From Micromonospora sicca (GTDB lineage: Bacteria > Actinomycetota > Actinomycetes > Mycobacteriales > Micromonosporaceae), in NCBI RefSeq assembly GCF_003172935.1, contig NZ_QGKS01000493.1, positions 27,188 through 91,187 of the forward strand: 64,000 nucleotides of DNA. Reading direction: 5' to 3'. Both the position numbers and the translations under genes were made by a program. Shown here piece by piece: positions 9,099 to 17,573 of the stretch. The notes below the pieces were generated by a model. The model did not search any database, was not told the DNA's origin, and saw only the letters and a program-made list of their open reading frames with translations. Position 1 is the first letter of the stretch, and each line of letters opens with the position of its first letter.

Positions 9099-9255
9099 CC
9101 GTCGATGACGACCACGTCGCGCGTCGGCCCAAGGCTGAGTCGCACCCGGCCGTCCGCCAGCAGGTTGCGGCCGGTAACCGAGTCGCGCGGCGTCGAGATG
9201 AGGAACGCGGTCCCGTCCCTCTCCTCAAGCCCACGCGGCAGCGCGCCCGTCATGC
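9096..9255 (-). pseudogene. fragment of a pyridoxamine 5'-phosphate oxidase-like (PPOX) protein
   Basis: Reads DGTAFLISTPRDSVTGRNLL then ADGRVRLSLGPTRDVVVIDG, the middle beta-barrel segment of PPOX-family proteins. The N-terminus and everything after VIDGT are missing; downstream it fuses to the opposite-strand APH fragment. It is too short to fold as the family dimer, so I call it a remnant. It is not the same sequence as the PPOX gene at 8238-8639. Confidence 0.65.
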
Positions 9256-9377
9256 TCTCTCTCCAGTCACTTGTGGAGAGCCCTTCCTCCAGGGGATGGG
9301 CTCCAGCGGTCATCACTCGGTTCGCCCGGCAGCCGTCTCTTGATCGGCGGCCAGGTCGGGCAGGCAGCAGTGACCCG

Positions 9378-10010
9378 TCAGGGCGTGGGTGCCAGCGATA
9401 CGGCCTCCCAGGCGAATCCGTCCGGGTCGGTGAAAGGCCCGGCATCGCCGCCGATCGTGAGCCGGTGCGATCCAGTGCCGTCGGGAGCGACGCCGACGTC
9501 CTTGGCAAGGGCACGACGCCTGTACAGCGCAAGCTTGACGGGACTCGACCCAGCCGCGAACTCGACGTACATGCGGCCAAAGCTCTTCGCCACGGCAAGG
9601 CCGCGCTCGACGTAGAACCGCTTGCTCGCGGCCACGTCCGCGACTCCCAGCAGGAGCACGATCTCGTCGATCTGCCGGGTGGCCGGGCCGGTGTCCTTCT
9701 TCGCCGAGGTCGCGACCTTCCAGATCGTGCCGTCCGGGGCTTGCACGACACCCCCGTAGCCCCAGAGCGACTTCGCGGCAGGCCTCAGCGCCGTGGCGCC
9801 GGCGTCCAGGGCAGCGCCGATGAGACCGTTGACGGTGGCCGGCTGGGACACCGTGAGCGCCAGCGTGAACCCACGGAAGCCGGTCGTCGGTGCCTCCGAG
9901 GCCCGCAGGCGTATCTGCGTGTCCAAACCGAAAGCGGCGGTGTAGAAGCGGTTGGCGGCCGTGGGGTCGGCCACGTCGAGGGTGACGGATTCGATGGATG
10001 CCATGGCCAT
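9378..10010 (-). CDS. VOC-superfamily (glyoxalase/bleomycin-resistance-like) protein, two modules
   Basis: A 210-residue protein with two VOC modules: the first begins ASIESVTLDVADPTAANRFY and the second IDEIVLLLGVADVAASKRFY (from about residue 125). Both end in the family's paired strands (GVVQAPDGTIWKV and FTDPDGFAWEAVSLAP). VOC proteins bind metal or sequester small molecules; the substrate is unknown. The start ATG at 10010 shares its first base with the TGA of the AraC gene, so the two are almost certainly cotranscribed and translationally coupled. The frame is open to 10493, but that extension is an out-of-frame read of the AraC gene. Confidence 0.88.
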   Translation of the reverse strand: MAMASIESVTLDVADPTAANRFYTAAFGLDTQIRLRASEAPTTGFRGFTLALTVSQPATVNGLIGAALDAGATALRPAAKSLWGYGGVVQAPDGTIWKVATSAKKDTGPATRQIDEIVLLLGVADVAASKRFYVERGLAVAKSFGRMYVEFAAGSSPVKLALYRRRALAKDVGVAPDGTGSHRLTIGGDAGPFTDPDGFAWEAVSLAPTP

Positions 10011-10474
10011 CACGCTAGTTGCGGCTCGGCGACCGGAGCTTCTCGATTCCTGACCGGTCTTGTCACCTGTTTCGCCACACACGGCGGCATCCCCGCCGCA
10101 GCGCCCGTTGCGCGGCGCCGGTAGGCGCTGGGCGGCATGCCGACCAGCTCGGTGAAGCGGGTGCTGAAGGTGCCCAGCGATGAGCAGCCGACCGCGAAGC
10201 AGACCTCGGTGACGCTGAGGTCGCCACGACGCAGCAGCGCCGTCGCGCGCTCGATGCGACGCGTCATCAGGTACGCGTACGGCGACTCGCCGTAGGCCAG
10301 CCGGAACTGGCGGCTGAGGTGCCCCGCCGACATGTGCGCGCCGCGGGCGAGCGCCTCGACGTTCAGCGGCTGCGCGTACTCCCGGTCGATCCGGTCCCGG
10401 ACACGGCGCAGCCGCGCGAGGTCGCTGAGGGTCTGCGCCGCGGCGAGTGCACGCCCCCACGAGGGGTGACACAT
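10010..10474 (-). CDS. AraC-family transcriptional regulator
   Basis: A 154-residue, single-domain AraC-type regulator consisting mostly of the double helix-turn-helix: first HTH in LNVEALARGAHMSAGHLSRQ, second in LSVTEVCFAVGCSSLGTFST, followed by the conserved FTELVGMPPSAYRRR tail. There is no obvious ligand-binding domain. The ATG at 10474 has a strong GGAG Shine-Dalgarno. It overlaps the start of the two-module VOC gene, and such AraC-VOC pairs are common in actinomycetes, so it probably controls that gene. A near-copy of its last 17 codons is found upstream of the second VOC gene (11269-11322). Confidence 0.92.
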   Translation of the reverse strand: MCHPSWGRALAAAQTLSDLARLRRVRDRIDREYAQPLNVEALARGAHMSAGHLSRQFRLAYGESPYAYLMTRRIERATALLRRGDLSVTEVCFAVGCSSLGTFSTRFTELVGMPPSAYRRRATGAAAGMPPCVAKQVTRPVRNREAPVAEPQLA

Positions 10475-10529
10475 GAGAGAGAGCTCCTTCCATCGATGTC
10501 CGCGAGCACCTCGGCTACCTGCCGAGCAG

Positions 10530-10812
10530 GCGGCGAGGTGCTCGATGACGATGACCGACTTGCCGGGGTCGACGAGCCGGTCGAGCAGGCCGAGCAGCTG
10601 CTCGACGCCGGCCGGCTGGAGACCGGTGGTCGGCTCGGCGAGGATGTCAATCGCCCTTGTGGGCGGCCGGCATGCGCGCCTCGCCCTCGGCGAAGAACGC
10701 CTCGGCCTCGGCGACCGACATCGCGAGCACCTCTGCGATGGTGCGGCCGCCGAGGGTGTGGTCGAGGACAGCGGCCTGGAAGCGCTGGCCGCCGGATTCT
10801 TCGCAGCTGGTC
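10530..10812 (-). pseudogene. remnant of a UvrA-like ABC ATPase with an internal deletion
   Basis: Two frames give separate pieces of a UvrA-type excinuclease ATPase: the upstream piece reads CEESGGQRFQAAVLDHTLGG then RTIAEVLAMSVAEAEAFFAE; the downstream piece reads EPTTGLQPAGVEQLLGLLDR then LVDPGKSVIVIEH (Walker B/H-loop region). The roughly 45 residues normally between them, including the LSGGE signature, are deleted at about 10647, and both ends of the gene are gone. It cannot hydrolyse ATP. Confidence 0.75.
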
Positions 10813-10852
10813 GCGACGCCGACCATCATGGCCGAATCGATGACCGGACGGC

Positions 10853-11263
10853 TCAGCGCAGCTCCTGGATGCGGATCAGGTTGCCGGCGGGGTCGCGGAA
10901 GGCGCAGTCGCGGATGCCGTACGGCTGCTCGGTCGGCTCCTGGACGACCTCGGCGTCGCCGGCCTGCAGCTTGTCGAAGGTGCCGTCGAGGTCGCGGGTG
11001 GCCAGCAGGATCCAGCCGTAGGTGCCCTTGGCCATCATCTCGGCGATGGTGCGGCGCTCGTCGTCGGTGACGCCGGGGTCGGCGGCCGGCGGCGCCAGGA
11101 GGATGGACGTGTCGGGCTGGTCGGCGGGGCCGACGGTGATCCAGCGCATCTTGCCCTGTCCGACGTCGTTGCGGACCTCGAAGCCGAGGGTGTCGCGGTA
11201 GAAGGCCAGGGAGGCGTCCGGGTCGGTGTGCGGGAGGGAGCTGGTGTGAATGGTGATGTCCAT
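10853..11263 (-). CDS. VOC-family protein
   Basis: A 136-residue single-module VOC protein (MDITIHTSSLPHTDPDASLA; LAFYRDTLGFEVRNDVG; CAFRDPAGNLIRIQE). Known relatives include glyoxalase-like and antibiotic-binding proteins; substrate unknown. The ATG at 11263 is the natural family start; the longer frame to 11329 reads through the remnant of an AraC gene's 3' end. That remnant lies just upstream in the same arrangement seen at 10010, showing that this gene once also had an AraC partner. Confidence 0.85.
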   Translation of the reverse strand: MDITIHTSSLPHTDPDASLAFYRDTLGFEVRNDVGQGKMRWITVGPADQPDTSILLAPPAADPGVTDDERRTIAEMMAKGTYGWILLATRDLDGTFDKLQAGDAEVVQEPTEQPYGIRDCAFRDPAGNLIRIQELR

Positions 11264-11268
11264 GGCAG

Positions 11269-11322
11269 TCACGCTAGGTGCGGCTCGGCGGCCGGCGCTT
11301 CTCGATTCCTGATCGGTCTGGT
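11269..11322 (-). pseudogene. 3' tail of a deleted AraC-family gene
   Basis: In frame to its own stop this reads TRPIRNREAPAAEPHLA, nearly identical to the last residues of the intact AraC regulator (TRPVRNREAPVAEPQLA at 10010). The rest of the second AraC gene is gone. DNA similarity between the two places continues into the following CTAGCGTGA stop region. Confidence 0.75.
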
Positions 11323-11366
11323 GAGGCACATCCGCCCATGCCGTGGCACGGAGCTCGGCCTGCCAC

Positions 11367-12338
11367 TCATCGCCACCAACGGCGAAGCGCGGCTGCGGCC
11401 GTCCCGACCAGCAGTGCGGCAGCGGCTCCCGCCACGCGCCGGGCTGCCTGTTGCCGGCTGTCCCAGCCGCCGTGGATTGCTTCGAACTCCAGAGCTGGCC
11501 GGTGCAGGTTCCCGGCGGTAGCCGGCGCGGGCCGGCGCATGAAGTGCTGCCGGTCGACCTGGATGGCCATCAGCCGCTCGACCAGGCCGGGAGTCAGCCG
11601 GGACTGCATCAGCAAGGCGTGGGCCGCGGTCCCGACGGCCACCTCCCGCCGGGGCCGCCGCACAAGGTTCACGATGGTCCGCGCGACCCGCTCCGGCGGG
11701 TACACCGGCGGCATGGCCCGGACCGCCCGGCCCGTGCAGTTCGCGGCGTGCTGGAAGATCGGCGTGTCGATCGTCGCCGGCAGAACCGTGCACACGTGGA
11801 TTCCGGATGCGCCTTCCACCTGCAGTTCCTGCCGCAGGCTGCCACTCAACGCCCGGACCGCGAACTTCGACATCGTGTAGGCGTGGGTGTACGGCTGCGT
11901 GACCACCCCGACAACCGATGACACATCGACCAGCACGCCATGGCCCTGTTCCCGCATCACGGGCAGTGCCGCACGGGCCCCGTGCACATAGCCCATCACG
12001 TTCACGTCGAGAACCCGCCGAAAGTCTTCCTCCGAAACGTCCTGAAATCGCCCGAAAGCGCTCACCGCAGCATTGTTGACCCATACATCGATCCGCCCGT
12101 ACCGCTGCAGAGTTCGCTGGGCCAACTCCCGCACCGCCTGCGCGTCGCTGACGTCCGTGGGCACCGCAATCGCCCGCCCGCCACGCTCCACGCACTCCTG
12201 AACAACGTCGTCCAACGCAGCCTCTCCCCGCGCCGCCAGGGCCAGGGCGTTGCCGTGATCGGCGAAGGCGTGGGCGGTGGCCCGGCCGATGCCGCTGGAC
12301 GCCCCGGTGACAACAACGACGAGATCCCTTGTCCGCAC
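11367..12338 (-). CDS. short-chain dehydrogenase/reductase with C-terminal membrane segment
   Basis: Classical SDR fold: NAD(P)-binding TGASSGIG near the N-terminus, NNAA motif, and catalytic Ser-Tyr-Lys as VDVSSVVG and YTMSKFA. The C-terminus ends with a hydrophobic segment (VAGAAAALLVGTAAAALRRW) that probably anchors it to the membrane. I choose the GTG at 12338 (about 323 residues) because SDRs begin a few residues before the first strand; the frame is open to a TTG at 12449 overlapping the hydrolase stop, and a GTG at 12356 is another option. Substrate unknown. It lies directly downstream of the hydrolase gene on the same strand, so the two are likely cotranscribed. Confidence 0.88.
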   Translation of the reverse strand: MRTRDLVVVVTGASSGIGRATAHAFADHGNALALAARGEAALDDVVQECVERGGRAIAVPTDVSDAQAVRELAQRTLQRYGRIDVWVNNAAVSAFGRFQDVSEEDFRRVLDVNVMGYVHGARAALPVMREQGHGVLVDVSSVVGVVTQPYTHAYTMSKFAVRALSGSLRQELQVEGASGIHVCTVLPATIDTPIFQHAANCTGRAVRAMPPVYPPERVARTIVNLVRRPRREVAVGTAAHALLMQSRLTPGLVERLMAIQVDRQHFMRRPAPATAGNLHRPALEFEAIHGGWDSRQQAARRVAGAAAALLVGTAAAALRRWWR

Positions 12339-12445
12339 GGGCCGCGGATACCCCACCCCCGCCAGGTCAACCCCTGTTTCCACCGCACCGGCGCAATACC
12401 AGAAGACGGCAAGGCGCCGCTCACGGTTCAGCGGGCCGATGACAA

Positions 12446-13228
12446 TCAACCGAGCCCGGTCGCGAAGCGGCGCATCGGTTCGGACCAGGCCTTAGGATCC
12501 AGCCATGGGAAGGTGTGGGCGCCGGCGACTTCGACGTACTCGCCGGTGGACGGTAGCGCAGCCAGCTGGCGGCCCCACCGGGAAGTGCTGATCATGTCGT
12601 CGCGTCCGCGGATCACGAGCAGGGGAACCCTGAAGCGGGTCACGGGTTCCTCGATCGTGTGGTCGAGATGTGCGCGTGCCAGGTGCAGCATGCGGCGAAG
12701 CCCTGCCCGCTTCCACTCGGGGCGGTGTGACTGGGTCAGCCCGGGTGGCTCCCGGCGTCCGTCCAGTCGCCAGCGGATGAGCAGACGGAGCGGGCTCCGA
12801 GCGACGGGGTCGACGGTGGGGCTGGCCAGGACGACACCACGCACATCGGGGTGGCCGACGGCAGCCTGCGCGGCAACCTGAGTGCCGCTGGAATGGCCGG
12901 CGAGTACCACCGGACCGAGTCGCTGGGCGGCGAGCCAGTCCGCGACGGCATCGCCGAACTCCACCACGGTGAGCTCGTGCGGCGGTTCACCGCTGCCGGC
13001 AAAGCCGGGTAGTTCGACGAGGTGCGCACGCGTCCACTCGCCGAGCGCGCCGAGGCCCGGCATGAGGTAGTCGGCCACTCCCATGCCCTGGACGAGCACC
13101 AGCTCGGGCACATCGGCTCGCGGCTCGCCGACCGCCCGGCTGCGCATCCGACCCAACGGAGCGTCGTGGTACGACGTCGTCACATTCGAGGGAAATGGTG
13201 GCGCATACGGCTCCGGCCTCTTCCGCAT
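12446..13228 (-). CDS. alpha/beta-fold hydrolase
   Basis: A 260-residue alpha/beta hydrolase with the nucleophile elbow GHSSG (Ser in VVLAGHSSGTQVAAQ), an acid in VIRGRDD and the catalytic His in VAGAHTFPWLDP. The HG-type oxyanion region is LVLVQGMGVADYLMPGLG. It could be an esterase, lactonase or epoxide hydrolase; sequence alone does not decide. It is transcribed divergently from the 463-residue protein at 13307, from which it is separated by about 80 bases. Confidence 0.88.
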   Translation of the reverse strand: MRKRPEPYAPPFPSNVTTSYHDAPLGRMRSRAVGEPRADVPELVLVQGMGVADYLMPGLGALGEWTRAHLVELPGFAGSGEPPHELTVVEFGDAVADWLAAQRLGPVVLAGHSSGTQVAAQAAVGHPDVRGVVLASPTVDPVARSPLRLLIRWRLDGRREPPGLTQSHRPEWKRAGLRRMLHLARAHLDHTIEEPVTRFRVPLLVIRGRDDMISTSRWGRQLAALPSTGEYVEVAGAHTFPWLDPKAWSEPMRRFATGLG

Positions 13229-13306
13229 ACCCGGGGTTACCCGACAGGCACGGACGGAACCGGGCGTACCGGATGATTTTCGGGGTAACCGCCCGCGGGA
13301 GGTGGG

Positions 13307-14698
13307 ATGAAACTACCCCGCGAGGTGGCGGCATTCGACTCCGCTTCTGCCATGGTCATGGCAACTGCCCGCTACCTTCATCACCGCGACACGCCACCAA
13401 TGGGCAGGCCTGCGGGGCGACTCTTGCGTCCCCTCGCGACCGCCGCGAACCGGCTTCCGGTCCGGCTCAGAGAGACGATCTACAGCCTGGCCAGCGGAGC
13501 CGAGGCGCAGCCGGCGGCACGAATGGCGACCCTCGACATCGAGCAAGTCGCCGCCTCGATCGTCCGACTCTACCCGCGGCGCCGGTACCCGGCGGTCATC
13601 CTCGGCTCGTCCAGCGGAGCGCTCGTGCATCTGTGCGCGGCCCTCGGTATCGCCTGGTTGCCCCAGACGCTTCTGCTCCCGCTGCGTCAACGGCAGGTGC
13701 CCCCGGATGATCCGATGCGCGCCCTACACGCCTTCGACGCCAGCGCCCAGGCGCTGTTGGCACGCAACCCCGACTTCGTCCTGCACCACCTGCATGATCC
13801 AAACCAGGATCGGTTGACGTCGCGGCGGATGGCCTACTTCCGGGTGAAACGCACCCGGCTCGGACCCGCGTACGAGCGATTCCTGACCAACACGCTCGAT
13901 CCCGGCGGCGTGGTCCTGCTCGCCGAGTGCACCCGGCGATGGCCCACCACCCGCGTCGGCGAGCGACACGTCTTCCAGTTCGGTGCCGTCGGCGGACTGC
14001 AGCCGTCGCAGTATCGCGAGGGCGATCCCCGAATAGCCGCATACCTACGTCGTTACGGAGTCAAGCGGACACGGTGGGAGGCGCCGACGCCGGACAGCGA
14101 AAGCCCTGAGGCGGAATGGGGATTCGAACCGGCGCTACGGGACGACGCGACCGCATTCGCGCGCCGACACGGCTATCAGGTACGGCGGCTGATCTTCGAC
14201 GACCCCGAGGACCTCAGCCCGCTCATCGCCGACCTCTATCGCTGGTGGTACCGACAACGCGGCCTGCCAACCAACCGACTGCTGGTGGAGTCGTTCATCC
14301 TCGCCGACCCCTGGTGGGCTCTCCGGACCGGTTGCGTACCCTACTGGAGCACCTTCCCCGTCCAGAGTTCGGCCGACGCACTCGAGCGCTATCTCGATCA
14401 GTCGGACACCTACGACTACTTACACCTCATGCTGTTCTGCCATGGTGTGGAATCCGTGGGACTGGCAAGCGTCGACCAGTGGCGCAGGGTGCTTCAACGT
14501 GCGCGAGTGGCGGGATCGTTCGCCGGGACAGAGCCTCGTCGCTACCCGAGCGACCTTGCGACGTTCTTCCGCTACCAGTCGGCTCTGCGGGCCATACCCG
14601 ACCGGCACCCGATCCCCGAGCCACTCGAGTTGAGGGAGTTCGAAGGATTCTTTGCGCAGCGCGGCCACCGCTATCCGGCCGTGAGGATGGAAGGCTGA
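13307..14698 (+). CDS. conserved-looking protein of unknown function, 463 residues
   Basis: I do not recognise a named family. The codon usage is normal for the host, the frame is long and clean, and the start ATG follows GGGAGGTGGG. An alpha/beta-like element with a Ser-rich turn (AVILGSSSGALVHLCAALG, about residues 94-112) resembles a nucleophile elbow or nucleotide-binding turn. The C-terminal half is rich in Trp, Tyr and Arg (LYRWWYRQRGLPTNRLLVES). No signal peptide or membrane segments. It faces an alpha/beta hydrolase across a shared promoter region. Confidence 0.75.
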   Translation: MKLPREVAAFDSASAMVMATARYLHHRDTPPMGRPAGRLLRPLATAANRLPVRLRETIYSLASGAEAQPAARMATLDIEQVAASIVRLYPRRRYPAVILGSSSGALVHLCAALGIAWLPQTLLLPLRQRQVPPDDPMRALHAFDASAQALLARNPDFVLHHLHDPNQDRLTSRRMAYFRVKRTRLGPAYERFLTNTLDPGGVVLLAECTRRWPTTRVGERHVFQFGAVGGLQPSQYREGDPRIAAYLRRYGVKRTRWEAPTPDSESPEAEWGFEPALRDDATAFARRHGYQVRRLIFDDPEDLSPLIADLYRWWYRQRGLPTNRLLVESFILADPWWALRTGCVPYWSTFPVQSSADALERYLDQSDTYDYLHLMLFCHGVESVGLASVDQWRRVLQRARVAGSFAGTEPRRYPSDLATFFRYQSALRAIPDRHPIPEPLELREFEGFFAQRGHRYPAVRMEG

Positions 14699-14737
14699 AG
14701 TCCCAGCTTCCATCATCGGCTCAGTTCCCGCCGGTGA

Positions 14738-14757
14738 ACGGCCCCTCTGAGGGCCGT
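14738..14757. terminator. hairpin between convergent genes
   Basis: Perfect 7-bp stem (ACGGCCC / GGGCCGT) with a six-base loop, lying between the ends of the 463-residue gene and the small gene at 14759. Suits a bidirectional terminator; there is no T-tract. Confidence 0.6.
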
Positions 14758-14758
14758 A

Positions 14759-14962
14759 TCACTCTTCATCCTGTTTATCCATCCCGCCGGTAGCCTCGTA
14801 GTGCCAGCCGTCATCGGCGCGGCGAGCCCTGCGGTACTCCACGTACCAAGTGCCGTCGGGGGTCTCATGGGTGAATTCCACGAGTTCGTCAGGACTGCCG
14901 GCTATTGGCCGGTCCACCCCATCGAGTGGCCCGCCGTGCAGGTGCGCAACTGAAGCGGTCAT
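14759..14962 (-). CDS. small hypothetical protein, 67 residues
   Basis: A short acidic protein beginning MTASVAHLHGGPLDGVDRPI. The HGGPLDG motif at the start occurs in small actinobacterial and phage proteins of unknown function. No membrane segment or signal. It converges on the gene at 13307-14698, separated by a hairpin. Moderately confident that it is real; function unknown. Confidence 0.55.
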   Translation of the reverse strand: MTASVAHLHGGPLDGVDRPIAGSPDELVEFTHETPDGTWYVEYRRARRADDGWHYEATGGMDKQDEE

Positions 14963-15180
14963 GTCCGCCGGCTACCCACGCAATTGGGGACCATGCGGCC
15001 GAAGAGCGGGGCAGCGGATTGTCCTCGCGGACCCGCCGCTTGCGCCTCTGGCCGGTCGCGTTCGCCGACCTGCGCTCCTTGAACGGTGAGCCTGGCAAGG
15101 TACAGCGCTTCGCGGGCGGCCTTTGGTGATCCTGCTCACTCCAGCTAGATCGGGTATCGGCCGACCGGCAGCCTGGCCGG

Positions 15181-16263
15181 GTGACAACCACGGTGATGCC
15201 TGAGAGCCCTGGCGTCGCTGTCGCGCCCATCAGGCGCGACCCGTACATCGACAACGTCAAAGGGCTGTTGATCGTCCTGGTCGCGCTCGGCCACATGGTG
15301 GGTCAGACGCTCGGCTCCTCGCCAGGTGGCAGGACGATCTACACGTTCATCTACCTGTGCCACATGCCGGCCTTCGTCATGCTTTCGGGGATGCTCTCGG
15401 CAACCGAGCTCACCGGCCGTCGTGCGGCGTCGCTGATCCGGGATCTGCTCGCGCCGTACGTGGTGTTTCAGCTGCTTTACATGAGCTTCTACACGGTGAT
15501 GGACAGGCCGATGCCCTGGACGGTCAACGAGTTCCTCTCCCCGATTTATCACCTGTGGTTCCTGCCCGCTCTGTTCATCTGGCGGATGCTCGCTCCGCTC
15601 TTCGCCCAACTTCGCGGAGCGGTCGTCATCGCGATCGTGGTGTCCCTCTCCGCCGGAGCCGCCACGGTGCTCGGCCACGCCCTGTCGTTGGACCGGGTGG
15701 CAGGAATGCTGCCCTTCTTCGTCCTCGGCGTCTGGCTCGGTCGCGGCAGGCTCGCGTACCGCCCATCTCCGCTTGTGCGGTTAACCGCGATCGCCGTGCT
15801 CATCGCTGCCGCGCCGATGGCCTATCTGGTCGCCTCGCGCCTGTCGAACCTCTGGGTGTACTGGAACCGCGCTTACCAGCGGCTCGGGGTGGAGATGACC
15901 GAGGGCGTCCTGATCCGGCTTGGACTGATGGCCGTCGGGTTGGCGATGACATGGGCGATCATGATGCTCGCTCCGCGTCGCCAGACGTTCCTCACGGGTT
16001 GGGGAGCCAACTCCATGTACCCGTATCTGCTGCACGGGTTCGTCGTCCTGGCCTTCGCCTGGTCACCCCTCGACGACCAGGTCGACAACATCCCAGCATT
16101 GCTGGTGCTCATCGCCGCGGTCGTTGCGCTGGTCTGGATCACCGCCAGCCGGCCCGTGGTGTGGGCGTTGCGTCCGCTGGTCAGCCCTCCGGTCGGCTGG
16201 CTGCTCAGGGACGTCGTCCCAGCGAAGAAACATCAGCCCACGGCGGTGACCAGCCAGAGCTGA
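15181..16263 (+). CDS. acyltransferase-3 family integral membrane protein
   Basis: A 360-residue multi-pass protein that starts with the acyltransferase-3 signature DNVKGLLIVLVALGHMVG and the conserved His of that motif. About ten hydrophobic segments follow, consistent with the family's fold. Members O-acetylate sugars, peptidoglycan or exported polysaccharides using cytoplasmic acyl-CoA. The GTG at 15181 is used. No polysaccharide genes are nearby, so the acceptor cannot be guessed. Confidence 0.88.
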   Translation: MTTTVMPESPGVAVAPIRRDPYIDNVKGLLIVLVALGHMVGQTLGSSPGGRTIYTFIYLCHMPAFVMLSGMLSATELTGRRAASLIRDLLAPYVVFQLLYMSFYTVMDRPMPWTVNEFLSPIYHLWFLPALFIWRMLAPLFAQLRGAVVIAIVVSLSAGAATVLGHALSLDRVAGMLPFFVLGVWLGRGRLAYRPSPLVRLTAIAVLIAAAPMAYLVASRLSNLWVYWNRAYQRLGVEMTEGVLIRLGLMAVGLAMTWAIMMLAPRRQTFLTGWGANSMYPYLLHGFVVLAFAWSPLDDQVDNIPALLVLIAAVVALVWITASRPVVWALRPLVSPPVGWLLRDVVPAKKHQPTAVTSQS

Positions 16264-16363
16264 GCTTAGCCTCGCAGGCCGCGAGGCTCGGCCGGTCGAG
16301 CGAGGGCTGTGGCGGTGCCGTGGGTTGCTGTACTTTCGCGCCGTACAGCGAGACGAGGATGGC

Positions 16364-16579
16364 ATGAGGCCGATGAGGCTACGGAAGACACCGCTTTCCA
16401 TCGGGGAAAAAGCGGTTCTGGTCCTGACCGCTTCTGCGGCGGCGCTTGTCGGCGGTCTCACCCGGTGGGTGCTGGACCTGGACGACCGGCTCGGCTACTG
16501 GCTCACCAGCCTGTTCTACGTCGTGCTTGTGGGCTTGGCTGTAATCGCCGTTGGCATCATGTTGCTGCGCGAAAGGTGA
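16364..16579 (+). CDS. small membrane protein, two predicted TM helices
   Basis: Seventy-one residues: a basic N-terminus (MRPMRLRKTPLSIGEK) followed by two hydrophobic helices (VLVLTASAAALVGGLTRWVL and SLFYVVLVGLAVIAVGIMLL). The ATG at 16364 has GAGG upstream; a TTG at 16325 is possible but less likely. Function unknown; plausible as a real gene because of its organised topology and Shine-Dalgarno. Confidence 0.55.
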   Translation: MRPMRLRKTPLSIGEKAVLVLTASAAALVGGLTRWVLDLDDRLGYWLTSLFYVVLVGLAVIAVGIMLLRER

Positions 16580-16827
16580 CCGGAGCCGGAAGGGTCTCCG
16601 CCCCGACCCCTCGCTTGTAAGTCCTGAGCGCCGCGTCCGTTGGCGTCCGTCCCTGATCGTGACCTCGGACGGTCTTCCACCGCGGGCTTGGCCTGGTCGT
16701 CATCGTCCGGGCCGGTTGCTGTCGCTGCTGCTGTCAGAGTCGGCCGTGAGCAATCCCGCACTGCTCGGACGGCTTTCCGTCACGATCACTAAGACACCCC
16801 GGAGCTTCGCGGCCAGCAGTCCGCTCG

Positions 16828-17550
16828 TCATCCGGGCGGAGCCGGGCGGCGGTCGAGGTAGGCGTCCAATGCGGCGGCGCCGGCGAGCATGGCGCGGCTC
16901 CTGGCCGAGAGGCGGGCGCGCCAGTCGGCCAGCATCGACTCCAGCGGTGCGACGCCTCCGGCGGTGCGGACCTGGGCGATCAGCGGGGCGATCTGCTCCA
17001 GCAGGTAGCCACCCCGTCTGAGCTGGTGGGCCAGCAGGGCGTCGCGGACGTCCGCCTCGCTGTAGACCCGGTAGCCCGTCCGCGGGTCGCGGCGCGGCTG
17101 GACCAGGCCGGCGCGTTCCCATTTGCGCAGGGTGGCCGGTCGGATGCCGAGCCGCCGCGACAGCGGGCCGACGAACGTGTCACCGCGCTCCCGCGGTACA
17201 GGATCGAGGTCGCGAAGCGCGGCTTCGACGGCCTGGAGGGTGCGGCGGTCGTCGAGCAGCTGGGCGTGGCTCTCGTCGATGAGCCGGAGCGCGTCCTCGG
17301 TCGCGTCCCGGTTGACCGCCTGCATGATCGAGGTGGCCGTCTGGTGGCCGTGTCCTGACACGAGCGCGAGAAACGCACGGAGGGCCTGCGCGTGCAGCGG
17401 CGTGTAGGTGCGGTATCCGTGCAGGGTGCGTTCGGCGCCCGGCAGGATTCCGGCCGCCTCGTAGTTCCTGATCGCCTGGGTGGACAGGCCGTGCCCGCGC
17501 GCCAGGTCGACCGGCCTGAGCCGTCCACCGTCTTGAAGGTTTCGCCCCAC
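16828..17550 (-). CDS. MerR-family regulator, TioE-like
   Basis: About 240 residues with an unusual double MerR-like layout: a first winged HTH (RPVDLARGHGLSTQAIRNYE then AAGILPGAERTLHGYRTYT) and a second, MerR-like HTH further on (LSRRLGIRPATLRKWERAGL then VQPRRDPRTGYRVYSEADV). This is the TioE-type regulator, found beside drug-detoxification genes. The GTG at 17550 is chosen because the conserved RPVDLA motif follows within a dozen residues; longer starts would run into the divergent gene. It is transcribed away from the erythromycin-esterase homologue and probably controls it through the shared intergenic region. Confidence 0.88.
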   Translation of the reverse strand: MGRNLQDGGRLRPVDLARGHGLSTQAIRNYEAAGILPGAERTLHGYRTYTPLHAQALRAFLALVSGHGHQTATSIMQAVNRDATEDALRLIDESHAQLLDDRRTLQAVEAALRDLDPVPRERGDTFVGPLSRRLGIRPATLRKWERAGLVQPRRDPRTGYRVYSEADVRDALLAHQLRRGGYLLEQIAPLIAQVRTAGGVAPLESMLADWRARLSARSRAMLAGAAALDAYLDRRPAPPG

Positions 17551-17573
17551 TGTCCTGTCACTATCGCGGAGAA

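Noticed and set aside
8871..10124. 417-codon plus-strand frame
   Set aside because: Only its first part matches a protein family (the short APH fragment); the remainder is antisense to the VOC gene.
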